This document shows, piece by piece, positions 42,910 through 51,646 of a DNA stretch of 64,000 nucleotides; the first letter of the stretch is position 1; each line of letters begins with the position of its first letter. The DNA comes from an uncultured bacterium. GTDB lineage: Bacteria; Actinomycetota; Coriobacteriia; Coriobacteriales; Atopobiaceae. The notes under the pieces were generated by a model. That model saw nothing but the letters and a program-made list of their open reading frames with translations, did not search any database and was not told where the DNA came from. A program made the translations under genes and the position numbers. The stretch lies in the NCBI GenBank assembly GCA_905215465.1, contig CAJMPT010000001.1, positions 57,398-121,397 on the forward strand, written 5' to 3'.

Positions 42910-45894
42910 ATGAAGAGAAGGCACAAGGTCCTGAGCCGCGCCGAGGCCGAGGCGGCCCTCACCGCCGCCAGCGCCGCAATTGCGCCCCAGGAGGAGAAGC
43001 GCGGCAGCAACCGCCGCAGCAACGAGCTCTTCCTGCTGGTGCTGGGAGCCATCCCCGTACTTCTCCTCTACGCCCTGTACGTCATGAACGCAGGCCTTGA
43101 GGTGAGCCCCTCCACCCTGGGAGTGCCCATTGCCCTCTGCCTGGCGTTTCTTGCCGCGCACGTCTCAATCAGGTGGCTGGCGCCCGGCGCCGACCCCGCC
43201 ATCCTGCCCATAGTCTTCGTCCTGTCGGGCGTGGGCATCACCATGCTCACGCGCCTGAACGAGGCCTATGCCGTCAACCAGCTCATCTGGCTCTTCCTTT
43301 CCGTGGCGGCCATGGTGGGCGTGCTCTTTGCGGTGCGCAACCTCGACAAGCTCGCCGAGTACAAGTACACGCTGGGCATCGTGGGCGTGGCGCTGTTGCT
43401 TCTCCCCATGCTCATTGGTACCGAGAAGTACGGTTCCAAGCTGTGGGTCGGCATCGGCAGCTTCAGCTTCCAGCCCGGCGAGTTCGCCAAGATCCTCATC
43501 GTCCTCTTCCTGGCGTTCTACCTAGCCGCCAACAGGGAGGCGCTCTCCGTCTCCATGAGGCAGGTGGGCCCCTTCAGGGTGCCGCGCATCCGCATGCTGC
43601 TGCCCCTGCTCGTCATGTGGGGCATCAGCCTCCTGCTGGTGGTCTTTGAGAGGGACCTGGGCAGCGCCCTGCTGTTCTTTGTGTTCTTCGTCATCATGCT
43701 GTACGTCTCCACGGGCCGCGTGAGCTACGTCGTGGTGAGCTTCCTGCTCTTGGCCGTGGGCGGCGTCTTCTGCTACCGCTTCTTTGGCCACGTCCAGACG
43801 CGCATCAACATCTGGCTTGACCCGTGGTCAGACGCCCAGGGCGGCGGCTACCAGATCGTGCAGTCGCTCTACTCCCTGGCAGACGGTGGCCTGGTTGGCA
43901 CGGGCATCGGCAAGGGCCTGCCCACCTACATCCCCGTCGTGGAGTCCGACTTCATCTTCTCGGCCATCGCCGAGGAGCTGGGCCTTCTGGGCTCCTCCGC
44001 CGTGCTTGTCTTGTTCCTGCTGCTGGGCGTGCGCGGCTTTGCCACCGCGGCGCGCGCCAAGTCGGACTCCTCCACCTTCGCGGCGGTGGGCCTCACGAGC
44101 GCCCTGTGCTTCCAGGCGTTTCTCATCGTGGGCGGCGTGACCAAGTTCCTGCCGCTCACCGGCGTCACCCTGCCCTTCATGAGCCAGGGCGGCACATCGC
44201 TTCTGGCCAGCTTCATCATCGTGGCGCTGCTGCTGCGCGCCGGCGACGAGGCAACCGGTCGCGAGGCCCTCATCGAGACCGCAGGCGCGCAGGACTCCTC
44301 CCGTGACCCGCTCTCCGTTGCGGCGGGCCGCATTGCCGCCGCCGGCGCGCAGTCCCGCATGGGCGCCCACGCCGATGCCGTGGTCCACGGCAAGCACGCC
44401 CGCGGCCACTTCAACGTTCAGTCCGCCGAGTCCGGCGTGCTGGGCCGAGTGGCCCTGGGCAAGCGCCTGACTACGCTCATCACGGTCTTCTCGCTTCTGT
44501 TTGCCGCGCTTATCGGCAACCTGACCTACGTCATGCAGGTCGAGGCCGAGCAGATCCAGAACATGCCGTCCAACAACCACACCATCACCAAGAGCGCCTA
44601 CGTGCAGCGCGGCGCCATCATAACCTCCGATGGTGTCACCCTGGCCGAGAGCGTCCAGCAGAACGATGGCACCTACCTGCGCAGCTATCCGCAGGGCTCC
44701 CTTGCGGCGCACACGGTGGGCTACATCTCAACCAGGTACGGCACCTCGGGCATCGAGTCCACCATGAACGAGACCCTGACCGGCCACGCGGACTACTCCA
44801 ACTGGAAAAACGCGTTTTACTCCATGGCGGGCCTCCAGCAGACCGGCTCCACGGTCCAGCTGACCATCAATTCGCAGATCCAGCAGGCCGCCGAGAACGC
44901 CCTCGACGGCTACACCGGCGCCATCGTGGTGCTCGACCCCAAGACCGGCGCCATCCTGGCTAAGGCCTCCAACCCCACGTTCAAGTACGACCAGCTCGAT
45001 GAGATCGTGAGCGGTGGCGACGGCAGCCAGCTCCTGGATCGCACCACGCAGGCCCTCTACGCGCCCGGCTCCTCGATGAAGGCCATCACGCTCTCCGCGG
45101 CGCTTGACTCCGGAACGGCCAAGCTCGACCAGACCGTCTATGCCGGCCCCACCGTCGAGATCGGCGGCGCGAGCGTCAACAACTACGGCAAGTACGACTA
45201 CGGCAGCCCAACCCTGCAGGAGGCCTTTGCCCTCTCGTCCAACACGGCCTTTGGCCAGCTGGGCGTCGAGGTGGGCGCCAAGAACCTGGTCAAGTACTGC
45301 AACGCCTTTGGCTTTGGCCAGACGCTGGGCCAGGACTTCTCCTGCAAGGCCTCCCTCATGCCCGACCCGTCCGAGATGACGGACTGGGAGACCGCATGGG
45401 CGGCCTGCGGACAGCCCGTCGGCCAGCACGAGAGCCCGGCAGGCCCGCAGCTCACCATCATGCAGAACGCCGTCACCGCAGCGGCCATCGCCAATGGCGG
45501 CGTAGCCATGACCCCCTACGTGGTCGAGCACGTGCTCTCCCCCGAGGGAACCGTCACCTCCACCACCCAGGCAAAGTCCCTGGGCCAGGCCATCAGCGCC
45601 GATACCGCAGCGCAGGTCAAGGACGCCATGGCCGACGTCGTGGACCACGGCACCGGCACCCGCGCCCAGATTCGCGGCGTGAAGGTGGCCGGCAAGACCG
45701 GAACCGCTCAGATCGAGAGCGGCAAGATCAACTCGTTCTTCATGGGCTTTGCCCCGTTTGATACGCCCACCCTGGCCATCTCGGTGGTCATCGAGGGCAA
45801 CGATGGCTCGGACGTCGAGGGATACGCCGCCGCAGTTGCGGGCAAGGTCCTCTCGTCCGCGCTCAACACCCAGTCAAACGGCTCGGGCAAGTGA
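42910..45894 (+). CDS. fused RodA/FtsW glycan polymerase and class B penicillin-binding protein
   Basis: This single 994-residue open frame contains both enzymes of a wall elongation pair. Residues about 35-455 are a SEDS polymerase (ten-helix core; signatures SFQPGEFAKI, ERDLGSALLFF, VESDFIFSAIAEELG and LPFMSQGGTSL). After a linker, a helix at about 523-545 leads into a PbpA-type transpeptidase with the active sites SSMK (in APGSSMKAITL), SSN (in ALSSNTAFGQ) and KTG (in AGKTGTAQIE). In most bacteria these are two genes, rodA and pbpA. No frameshift or internal stop is seen. Sits between the phosphatase and the PASTA kinase. Confidence 0.95.
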   Translation: MKRRHKVLSRAEAEAALTAASAAIAPQEEKRGSNRRSNELFLLVLGAIPVLLLYALYVMNAGLEVSPSTLGVPIALCLAFLAAHVSIRWLAPGADPAILPIVFVLSGVGITMLTRLNEAYAVNQLIWLFLSVAAMVGVLFAVRNLDKLAEYKYTLGIVGVALLLLPMLIGTEKYGSKLWVGIGSFSFQPGEFAKILIVLFLAFYLAANREALSVSMRQVGPFRVPRIRMLLPLLVMWGISLLLVVFERDLGSALLFFVFFVIMLYVSTGRVSYVVVSFLLLAVGGVFCYRFFGHVQTRINIWLDPWSDAQGGGYQIVQSLYSLADGGLVGTGIGKGLPTYIPVVESDFIFSAIAEELGLLGSSAVLVLFLLLGVRGFATAARAKSDSSTFAAVGLTSALCFQAFLIVGGVTKFLPLTGVTLPFMSQGGTSLLASFIIVALLLRAGDEATGREALIETAGAQDSSRDPLSVAAGRIAAAGAQSRMGAHADAVVHGKHARGHFNVQSAESGVLGRVALGKRLTTLITVFSLLFAALIGNLTYVMQVEAEQIQNMPSNNHTITKSAYVQRGAIITSDGVTLAESVQQNDGTYLRSYPQGSLAAHTVGYISTRYGTSGIESTMNETLTGHADYSNWKNAFYSMAGLQQTGSTVQLTINSQIQQAAENALDGYTGAIVVLDPKTGAILAKASNPTFKYDQLDEIVSGGDGSQLLDRTTQALYAPGSSMKAITLSAALDSGTAKLDQTVYAGPTVEIGGASVNNYGKYDYGSPTLQEAFALSSNTAFGQLGVEVGAKNLVKYCNAFGFGQTLGQDFSCKASLMPDPSEMTDWETAWAACGQPVGQHESPAGPQLTIMQNAVTAAAIANGGVAMTPYVVEHVLSPEGTVTSTTQAKSLGQAISADTAAQVKDAMADVVDHGTGTRAQIRGVKVAGKTGTAQIESGKINSFFMGFAPFDTPTLAISVVIEGNDGSDVEGYAAAVAGKVLSSALNTQSNGSGK

Positions 45895-46017
45895 TGAGGA
45901 CACCGCACTTCCAGGCACCACCAATCTAGACGCACCAATACGCACCACAAACGCACCAGACTCAAAGACGCACAGCAAGACGCGCGGCCACCACCGCGAG
46001 CGGGATGGGAGAAACAC
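45895..46017. other. gap between the RodA-PBP gene and the PASTA kinase gene
   Basis: This is 123 bases with no gene or terminator. It may carry a promoter; GGGAGA is the ribosome binding site of the kinase. Confidence 0.4.
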
Positions 46018-48027
46018 ATGCCAGGCAGGCTTCTAGGCGGACGCTACCAGGTTCAGGACAGGATCGGCACGGGCGGCATGGCCACCGTCTACCGCGGGCA
46101 GGACGAGGTCCTTGGCCGCACCGTGGCCATCAAGACCATGCTGCCGCAGTACGCCAACGACCCCTCGTTTGCGGCTCGCTTCAAGCAGGAGGCCCAGGCG
46201 GCTGCCGCGCTGCAGAGCCCCTACATCGTCTCGGTCTATGACTGGGGCAAGGACGGCGACACGTACTACATCATCATGGAGTACCTGCGCGGCACCGACC
46301 TCAAGAGCGGCATCAAGAAGCATGGCGCCCTTGACTGCAAGAAGGTCGCCCAGATTGGCTCCCAGATCGCCCAAGCGCTCTCGGTGGCCCACCGTCACGA
46401 CATCATCCACCGCGACATCAAGCCGCAGAACATCATGGTGCAGCCCGACGGCAACATCAAGGTGATGGACTTCGGCATCGCGCGCGCCAAGAACAGCCAC
46501 CTCACGCAGGACAACTCCGTCCTGGGAACCGCCCACTACGTCTCCCCCGAGCAGACGCAGGGCAAGGAGCTTGGTCCCACCACCGACATCTACTCCCTCG
46601 GCATCGTCATGTACGAGGCCGCCACGGGCCAGGTTCCCTTCCAGGGCGACGACGCCATCTCGGTTGCCCTGAAGCAGGTCAACGAGCAGCCCAAGCCGCC
46701 CTCGCAGCTCAACCCCGCCGTGGACCCCTCGCTTGAGTCCATCATCCTCAAGTGCATGCAGAAGAACCCGGCCGACCGCTTCCAGTCTGCCCAGGAGCTC
46801 TATCACGTCCTGCGAGACTACCTCGCCGGCCGCATGGCCCAGGTAAACAGCGCCACGGCCGTACTGCCCGGCGCCGCTGCCGCCGTGGCCGCCACCTCCA
46901 AGCTCGAGCCCGGCCAGGGCATGTCTCCCGGCAACACCGCCTCCATGCCGCGTGCGGGCCGCACCAGCCAGTTCCGCCCGCAACGCGCGACCGAGGAGGC
47001 CGCCGAGCAGGAGGAGGAGCGCGACCGCAAGCGCAAGCGCAACATCGTGATTGGCGTGGTGTGTGGAGTCATTGCCGCCGCCGTCATCGTCTTTGCGCTG
47101 CTCAACGTCCTGGGCAACGCATCCAAGACCTACGCCGTGCCCAACCTGGCCGGCATGACGGCCGAGAAGGCGCAGGCCGCCATCACTCAGGACGGTCACT
47201 TCAAGATGGGCGAGACCAAGGAGAGCTACTCCAGCAGCGTTGAGGAGGGCAAGGTCATGGACCAGGACCCGCGCGCTTCTCGCCAGATGCCTGAGGGCAC
47301 CACGATCAACATCGTGATCTCCAAGGGCGAGGAGCCCAAGGAGCAGGTCAAGGTACCCAACCTCACCAACATGACCCCCAAGCAGGCCCAGGAGGCCTGC
47401 ACCAAGGTGGGCCTGACCGCCGTGGCGGGCGACGAGGTCGAGGACGACAACATCGATGAGGGCCGCATTGCCAAGCAGGACGTGGAGGCCGACTCCTCTG
47501 CGGAGAAGGGCACCAAGGTGACCTACCACGTCTCCAAGGGCTCCAGCCAGGTCGTCGTTCCCAACGTGGTGGGCGACTCCGAGGATAGCGCCACCAGCAC
47601 CCTCAAGAGCGCCGGCTTTGAGGTAAGCGTCCAGTACAGCGAGAGCTCCGACAACGCTGGCAAGGTCATCAGCACCAACCCCAAGAACGGCACCTCCGCC
47701 ACCAAGGGAAGCACCATCACCATCACCGTGGGCAAGGCCCCGTCCAAGGTCAGCGTGCCCAGCGTCATTGGCATGACGTACTCCGATGCCGCCGACAAGC
47801 TCAAGGCCAACGGCTTCTACGCCGGCCTTGCCAACGGCTCCAGCAGCAACGGCATTGTGACCGACCAGTCCGACACCACCGCTACCAAGGGTGACACCAT
47901 CTACCTCACCACCAAGGTGGAGTCCAGCACCAGCGGCAACGGCGGTTCCAACAGCACCGGCGGCAACTCCAGCACCGGCTCCACGGGCGGGGGCACCGAG
48001 GGCAACGGTGGCAACGGCCAGCAGTAG
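46018..48027 (+). CDS. pknB: PASTA-domain serine/threonine kinase, PknB type
   Basis: This 669-residue protein has its kinase domain at about 8-275: GTGGMA (17-22), Lys39 in VAIKT, HRDIKPQN (131-138), DFG (151-153) and the activation segment SVLGTAHYVSPEQ. One membrane helix lies at about 341-365 (VIGVVCGVIAAAVIVFALL). Four PASTA repeats follow outside (about 371-635, starting VPNLAGMTAEKA, VPNLTNMTPKQA, VPNVVGDSEDSA and VPSVIGMTYSDA), then a Gly/Ser/Asn tail. PASTA domains sense muropeptides or lipid II. It is the cluster's canonical kinase, unlike the HLD variant upstream. Confidence 0.95.
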   Translation: MPGRLLGGRYQVQDRIGTGGMATVYRGQDEVLGRTVAIKTMLPQYANDPSFAARFKQEAQAAAALQSPYIVSVYDWGKDGDTYYIIMEYLRGTDLKSGIKKHGALDCKKVAQIGSQIAQALSVAHRHDIIHRDIKPQNIMVQPDGNIKVMDFGIARAKNSHLTQDNSVLGTAHYVSPEQTQGKELGPTTDIYSLGIVMYEAATGQVPFQGDDAISVALKQVNEQPKPPSQLNPAVDPSLESIILKCMQKNPADRFQSAQELYHVLRDYLAGRMAQVNSATAVLPGAAAAVAATSKLEPGQGMSPGNTASMPRAGRTSQFRPQRATEEAAEQEEERDRKRKRNIVIGVVCGVIAAAVIVFALLNVLGNASKTYAVPNLAGMTAEKAQAAITQDGHFKMGETKESYSSSVEEGKVMDQDPRASRQMPEGTTINIVISKGEEPKEQVKVPNLTNMTPKQAQEACTKVGLTAVAGDEVEDDNIDEGRIAKQDVEADSSAEKGTKVTYHVSKGSSQVVVPNVVGDSEDSATSTLKSAGFEVSVQYSESSDNAGKVISTNPKNGTSATKGSTITITVGKAPSKVSVPSVIGMTYSDAADKLKANGFYAGLANGSSSNGIVTDQSDTTATKGDTIYLTTKVESSTSGNGGSNSTGGNSSTGSTGGGTEGNGGNGQQ

Positions 48028-48052
48028 ACTGACCACAAGGCTTCAAACAACG

Positions 48053-48092
48053 CCGGGGCGCGCATTCCCACAGGATGTGCGCCCCGGTTTTT
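48053..48092 (+). terminator. rho-independent terminator of the growth cluster
   Basis: A 13-bp near-perfect stem (CCGGGGCGCGCAT / ATGTGCGCCCCGG, one G-T pair) with a nine-base loop is followed by TTTTT. Confidence 0.9.
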
Positions 48093-48232
48093 GTTAGCCC
48101 CGGCTGTGACGGCAACCCGCCTAGGCCCAGCCGCGTCAGTTCATGACCCCTACGGTGCCTGTTGTCTCCGCCTTTCCCGGCTGCGAGGACGCAGGTGCAA
48201 GAATAGTGCGGTTGCAAACTGGGAGGAGTGCC

Positions 48233-49318
48233 ATGAACGTCACACGCAGAAAGCTAATGAGACTGACCGCACTGAGCACCGGAAGCCTTGCCCTTTCCGC
48301 CTGCCAATCTGCCGAGAAGAGCACGGAGTCCGTATCCCCCACGTCAGCATCTCTGGCGCCCGGCGAGGGCTACTCCAAGGACGAGTCTGGTCGTAGCACC
48401 GTCTACCAGGCAAAGGGCCACGAGCTCGTAGGCAGCCTCGGGAGCTTTGAGACTGTCTGCCAACCACGCTCGGCACAAGGCCGCGTGGAGCAGCTGTCGT
48501 ACCAGGCGCACTCCTACGTCTGGGAGGAGGCAAACCCCGGGCAGGAATTCCTCGTGGACAAGACCCTCAACGTGTGGCTGCCCGCCGACTACGACGCCAG
48601 CCGCACCTACGACGTCCTCTACCTGATGCACGGCACCGGCCACGAGGACGTTAGCTATTGGCTCACCGACGAGGAGGACTGCCACGGCACGCAGACGCGC
48701 GGCCTTCTTGACGGCATGGTAGAGGATGGCCTCATCAAGGACGTCATTGTGGTGACGCCGAGCTACTACTCCTTCCCCGCCGGGGAGGAGCCTGCCGATG
48801 CCCTGGCCTACCACCAGGGAGACCCGCATGCCGACGACTGGCCTCGTCTCTTCTGGAAGGAGCTGCGCGAGAGCGTGATTCCCCTGGTAGAGACCACCTA
48901 TCCCACACACGCAAAGGGCGACATCTCCGACGCGAGCCTTGCTGCCAGCCGCGACCACCGAGCCTTCGCGGGTCTTTCTCGCGGATCGATGACCAGCGTG
49001 AACAGCGCCATGATGCACTGCCTTGACCTGTTTGGCTGGATTGGCTCCTTCTCTGGTATCTGGGCGGACTTCGACGAGTTCAAGGGCATCCTCGAGGGCC
49101 AGTACGCCGACCTGCCCGTCCGTTACTGGTACAACGGCAACGGCAGCAAGGACTTCTCGCTGCAAAACCACGAGGAGTTCAAAGACAACGTTCTGGGCCA
49201 GATGGGAGACCGCTTTGTTGACGGCCAAAACTACGCCTGGGTGAGCTTCCCCGGTGGCACCCACGACTACGACTGCTGGGTGCTGGACCTCTACAACTCC
49301 CTCCTGGCCTTCTTCTAG
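48233..49318 (+). CDS. lipoprotein esterase (esterase D / feruloyl esterase-like)
   Basis: This is about 361 residues from ATG 48233, with GGGAGGAG upstream. A signal peptide with lipobox LSAC (Cys about 24, in TGSLALSACQS) predicts a surface lipoprotein. The alpha/beta hydrolase domain starts near YDVLYLMHGTGH, and the nucleophile elbow is AGLSRGSMTS. A possible acid lies before the C-terminal His in PGGTHDYDCW. Family members cleave ester-linked groups on polysaccharides, so this may trim dietary or host glycans. Confidence 0.85.
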   Translation: MNVTRRKLMRLTALSTGSLALSACQSAEKSTESVSPTSASLAPGEGYSKDESGRSTVYQAKGHELVGSLGSFETVCQPRSAQGRVEQLSYQAHSYVWEEANPGQEFLVDKTLNVWLPADYDASRTYDVLYLMHGTGHEDVSYWLTDEEDCHGTQTRGLLDGMVEDGLIKDVIVVTPSYYSFPAGEEPADALAYHQGDPHADDWPRLFWKELRESVIPLVETTYPTHAKGDISDASLAASRDHRAFAGLSRGSMTSVNSAMMHCLDLFGWIGSFSGIWADFDEFKGILEGQYADLPVRYWYNGNGSKDFSLQNHEEFKDNVLGQMGDRFVDGQNYAWVSFPGGTHDYDCWVLDLYNSLLAFF

Positions 49319-49344
49319 GCGAGAAGACCGGGCGAGAAGGGCGC

Positions 49345-49577
49345 GACTCGGCCGCTCACCAAACGAACCGGGCGGGCCACTACGACCACAGGCTCGCCAC
49401 GACCTCGGGCGAGGTGACCCTCCGCATGCCCAAGCTGAAGGGCTTGAGGTTCGCCACCGCGATCATCGAGCGCTACCGCAGGCCCGAGGCCTCCGTCGAG
49501 GAGGCGATGATCGAGATATACCTGGCGGGCGTCTCGACGCGCGGGATCGAGGACGTGAGCGAGACCCTCTGGGGCTT
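49345..49577 (+). pseudogene. IS256-family transposase fragment
   Basis: Translation in one frame gives the N-terminal part of a Mutator/IS256 transposase: HQTNRAGHYDHRL, GEVTLRMPKLKG and AMIEIYLAGVSTRGIEDVSE. The frame has no start; similarity stops near 49577, before the DDE catalytic core. GGCGAGAAG copies at 49318 and 49331 abut it. It is a dead fragment. Confidence 0.8.
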
Positions 49578-49714
49578 CAAGAAGCAGGATAATGTTTATC
49601 GGCGCCAGCGTTTTCAACGCATCTAAACATGCAGGTCAACGCCATGTCAAGCACATTTGATAGCAGTCTTGGATTCCCGGTGAGACGATGGCCTTGCCAA
49701 GGATGGAGGTTTGG

Positions 49715-50311
49715 ATGGAGATCGCAGAGCAAATAAAGGCGGGCCGCGGGCGACTCGGGCTTACCCAAGACGAACTTGCCCAGAAAGTCTTCGTCTCCCG
49801 CCAGACCATCAGCAGCTGGGAGAACAGCAAAACCTATCCCGACGTTCAGAGTCTGATGCTCCTATCACAAACCTTCGGCACCTCAATCGACGACCTGGTC
49901 AAAGGAGATGTGGCGCGCATGAAGAAACGGCTCGAGAATGACGTAGAGACCCTGAACCGCTTTGGCACGGGAATCGTCTTGTCCGTTGCAGCCGCTACGA
50001 TGGCAATCTTTGCGACAACCTGGCAAGACAAGCACGGCTGGCCGTTTGGTCACCAGATCCCGACCATGATCATTGCCATCATCGCTTGCATAGCCCTCGC
50101 CTACTGCGTCGCAAAGACGGAGAGAATCAAGCGCGACCATGACCTTCAGACCTTCAGAGAGATTTGCGATTTCATGGACGGAAAAATGCCCGGGCCCGAC
50201 ACCGAGGTGACCAAGCCCGAGCGCCGCAGCCTTTCGGGAACCGTCAAGTTCCTCATCGCCATGGCAGTCGGTTTTGCCGTCTTTGAACTGCTGTCCGCGT
50301 TGTTCCTCTAG
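49715..50311 (+). CDS. XRE-family regulator with membrane helices
   Basis: This is about 198 residues from ATG 49715 (GGAGGT four bases upstream). The N-terminal helix-turn-helix is LTQDELAQKVFVSRQTISSW. A coiled segment follows, then two helices at about 87-135 (TGIVLSVAAATMAIFATTW, MIIAIIACIALAYCVA), a cytoplasmic loop and a last helix (about 175-198). Such membrane-bound XRE regulators often respond to envelope or peptide signals. It is convergent with the hydrolase gene, the ends overlapping by four bases. Confidence 0.85.
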   Translation: MEIAEQIKAGRGRLGLTQDELAQKVFVSRQTISSWENSKTYPDVQSLMLLSQTFGTSIDDLVKGDVARMKKRLENDVETLNRFGTGIVLSVAAATMAIFATTWQDKHGWPFGHQIPTMIIAIIACIALAYCVAKTERIKRDHDLQTFREICDFMDGKMPGPDTEVTKPERRSLSGTVKFLIAMAVGFAVFELLSALFL

Positions 50312-51519
50312 GCAAGGTGTTTCTGGGCGAATCCGAGAACCGCAGAGAAATACGTCTCCGGATTTACCAAACTGGTGCAGCAGTGCCCGGCACCGTCAAC
50401 TTTGATGAGCTCATGGTCGCTCGCAGCCGCCTCCGCCAGACGTCGTGCACTGTAGGAGGGCACCATGAAATCGTCACTACCGTGGACAATGAGCAGCGGG
50501 ACCTTGGCGCCCTTTGCTGCCTGCTCCGCATTTGCGTCCGCTATATCGAATCCGGACTTCCGTCCTCTGAAGACAACGCGGGCGATGTCGAGCACTGGAT
50601 GCGGCGAGATTGACTTGCCGTTGACACCGCGGCTCAGCATATAGATTGCCTCGTTCCAAAGGTCTGCATAGGCGGAGTCGCAGACAACGGCTTTGACCTG
50701 TGAGGGCAGATCGCGCTCCGCTGCCGCCTCCACAGCGGCGGAAGCCCCCATGGACTCACCGAGAAGGGCGATTCGCGCGTCGGCGTCGCGCTCGACAACC
50801 AGACGGCACCACTCCACCAGGTCGCGACGCTCGATATGGCCGTAACCTGTCAAAGCTCCTCCGCTCTCCCCCTGTGCGCGCATGTCTAAGAGCAGCAGGT
50901 TGTAGCCGGCCTGGGCGAAACGGCGGGCTATCGCAAGACCGCTCTTCCAGGTACCGCCAAAGCCCGGTGCGTACACAAGCCAGCTGTGCGACGGGGCGGC
51001 AGCAGCGAGTTCATGGCCCACCAGCCGGCACCCGTCGGAAGCCCGCATGTCCACCGCCTCAAAAGAAGGACGCACGAGCTCGAACCATTCACGGACCGCC
51101 GCCAATTCGGCTTCGCGCTTCGCCGACGCGTCATCGAACTCCGCACGGGTGAGGTCCTTGCCCTGGATTTGCCAGAATCTGTCCGCCTCGGGACCGAAGG
51201 CCTCCGGGGCAACCTTCGGGACCAGCGAGACCTTGCCCTCGGCAATCTGACTGCCGAGGCTAATGCCTTGAAGCACAATGGTCGCAGCAGGAAGAACGCC
51301 GAAGGCAATGAGGCCAATGCCCACAAGCAAGTGCTCGGGACCCGAGACGATGCAGAACACGCCTGCGGCGATGAGGCAGACCACGAAAGCCGCAAGCGAC
51401 CCGAAAGCCCCATAGCCGGGCTTTTCGACGGGAAGCTTATCGGCATTGACGACACGGTCCTCATAGAGTTTCGAGCTCTTTTCGCGCGGGGCCCTGCTAA
51501 ATGGTCTTCCGATACTCAC
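50308..51519 (-). CDS. membrane-anchored alpha/beta hydrolase
   Basis: This protein is about 403 residues from GTG 51519, chosen for TTGGAGG eight bases upstream. Two helices at about 38-85 (AFGSLAAFVVCLIAAGVFCI, then LVGIGLIAFGVLPAATIVL) precede a cytoplasmic or surface alpha/beta hydrolase: oxyanion region WLVYAPGFGGTW, nucleophile elbow ALLGESMGASAA, acid in IVHGSDDFMVP and His in GAGHCCTS. Peptidase- or esterase-like (BAAT/DLH type); the substrate is unknown. Confidence 0.85.
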   Translation of the reverse strand: MSIGRPFSRAPREKSSKLYEDRVVNADKLPVEKPGYGAFGSLAAFVVCLIAAGVFCIVSGPEHLLVGIGLIAFGVLPAATIVLQGISLGSQIAEGKVSLVPKVAPEAFGPEADRFWQIQGKDLTRAEFDDASAKREAELAAVREWFELVRPSFEAVDMRASDGCRLVGHELAAAAPSHSWLVYAPGFGGTWKSGLAIARRFAQAGYNLLLLDMRAQGESGGALTGYGHIERRDLVEWCRLVVERDADARIALLGESMGASAAVEAAAERDLPSQVKAVVCDSAYADLWNEAIYMLSRGVNGKSISPHPVLDIARVVFRGRKSGFDIADANAEQAAKGAKVPLLIVHGSDDFMVPSYSARRLAEAAASDHELIKVDGAGHCCTSLVNPETYFSAVLGFAQKHLA

Positions 51520-51572
51520 GGTCTCGTCCTCCAATGCTCCTAGCTGCGATTTATTTGAACCAAGTATAGAGA

Positions 51573-51600
51573 ACGGGCACCCGCGCAAGCAGGTGCCCGT
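51573..51600 (-). terminator. possible terminator after nagA
   Basis: A 9-bp perfect stem (ACGGGCACC / GGTGCCCGT) is followed on the minus strand by TTCTCTATACT. The T run is broken, and TATACT may be the -10 of the hydrolase gene. Confidence 0.55.
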
Positions 51601-51646
51601 CGCCCAAGAAAGGCGAATCATCCCGTGAACGCCGTCCGAAGCCAGG

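Noticed and set aside
51520..51621. Longer N-terminus for the alpha/beta hydrolase
   Set aside because: It would run through a hairpin and a TATACT promoter-like hexamer; GTG 51519 has a GGAGG at ideal spacing.
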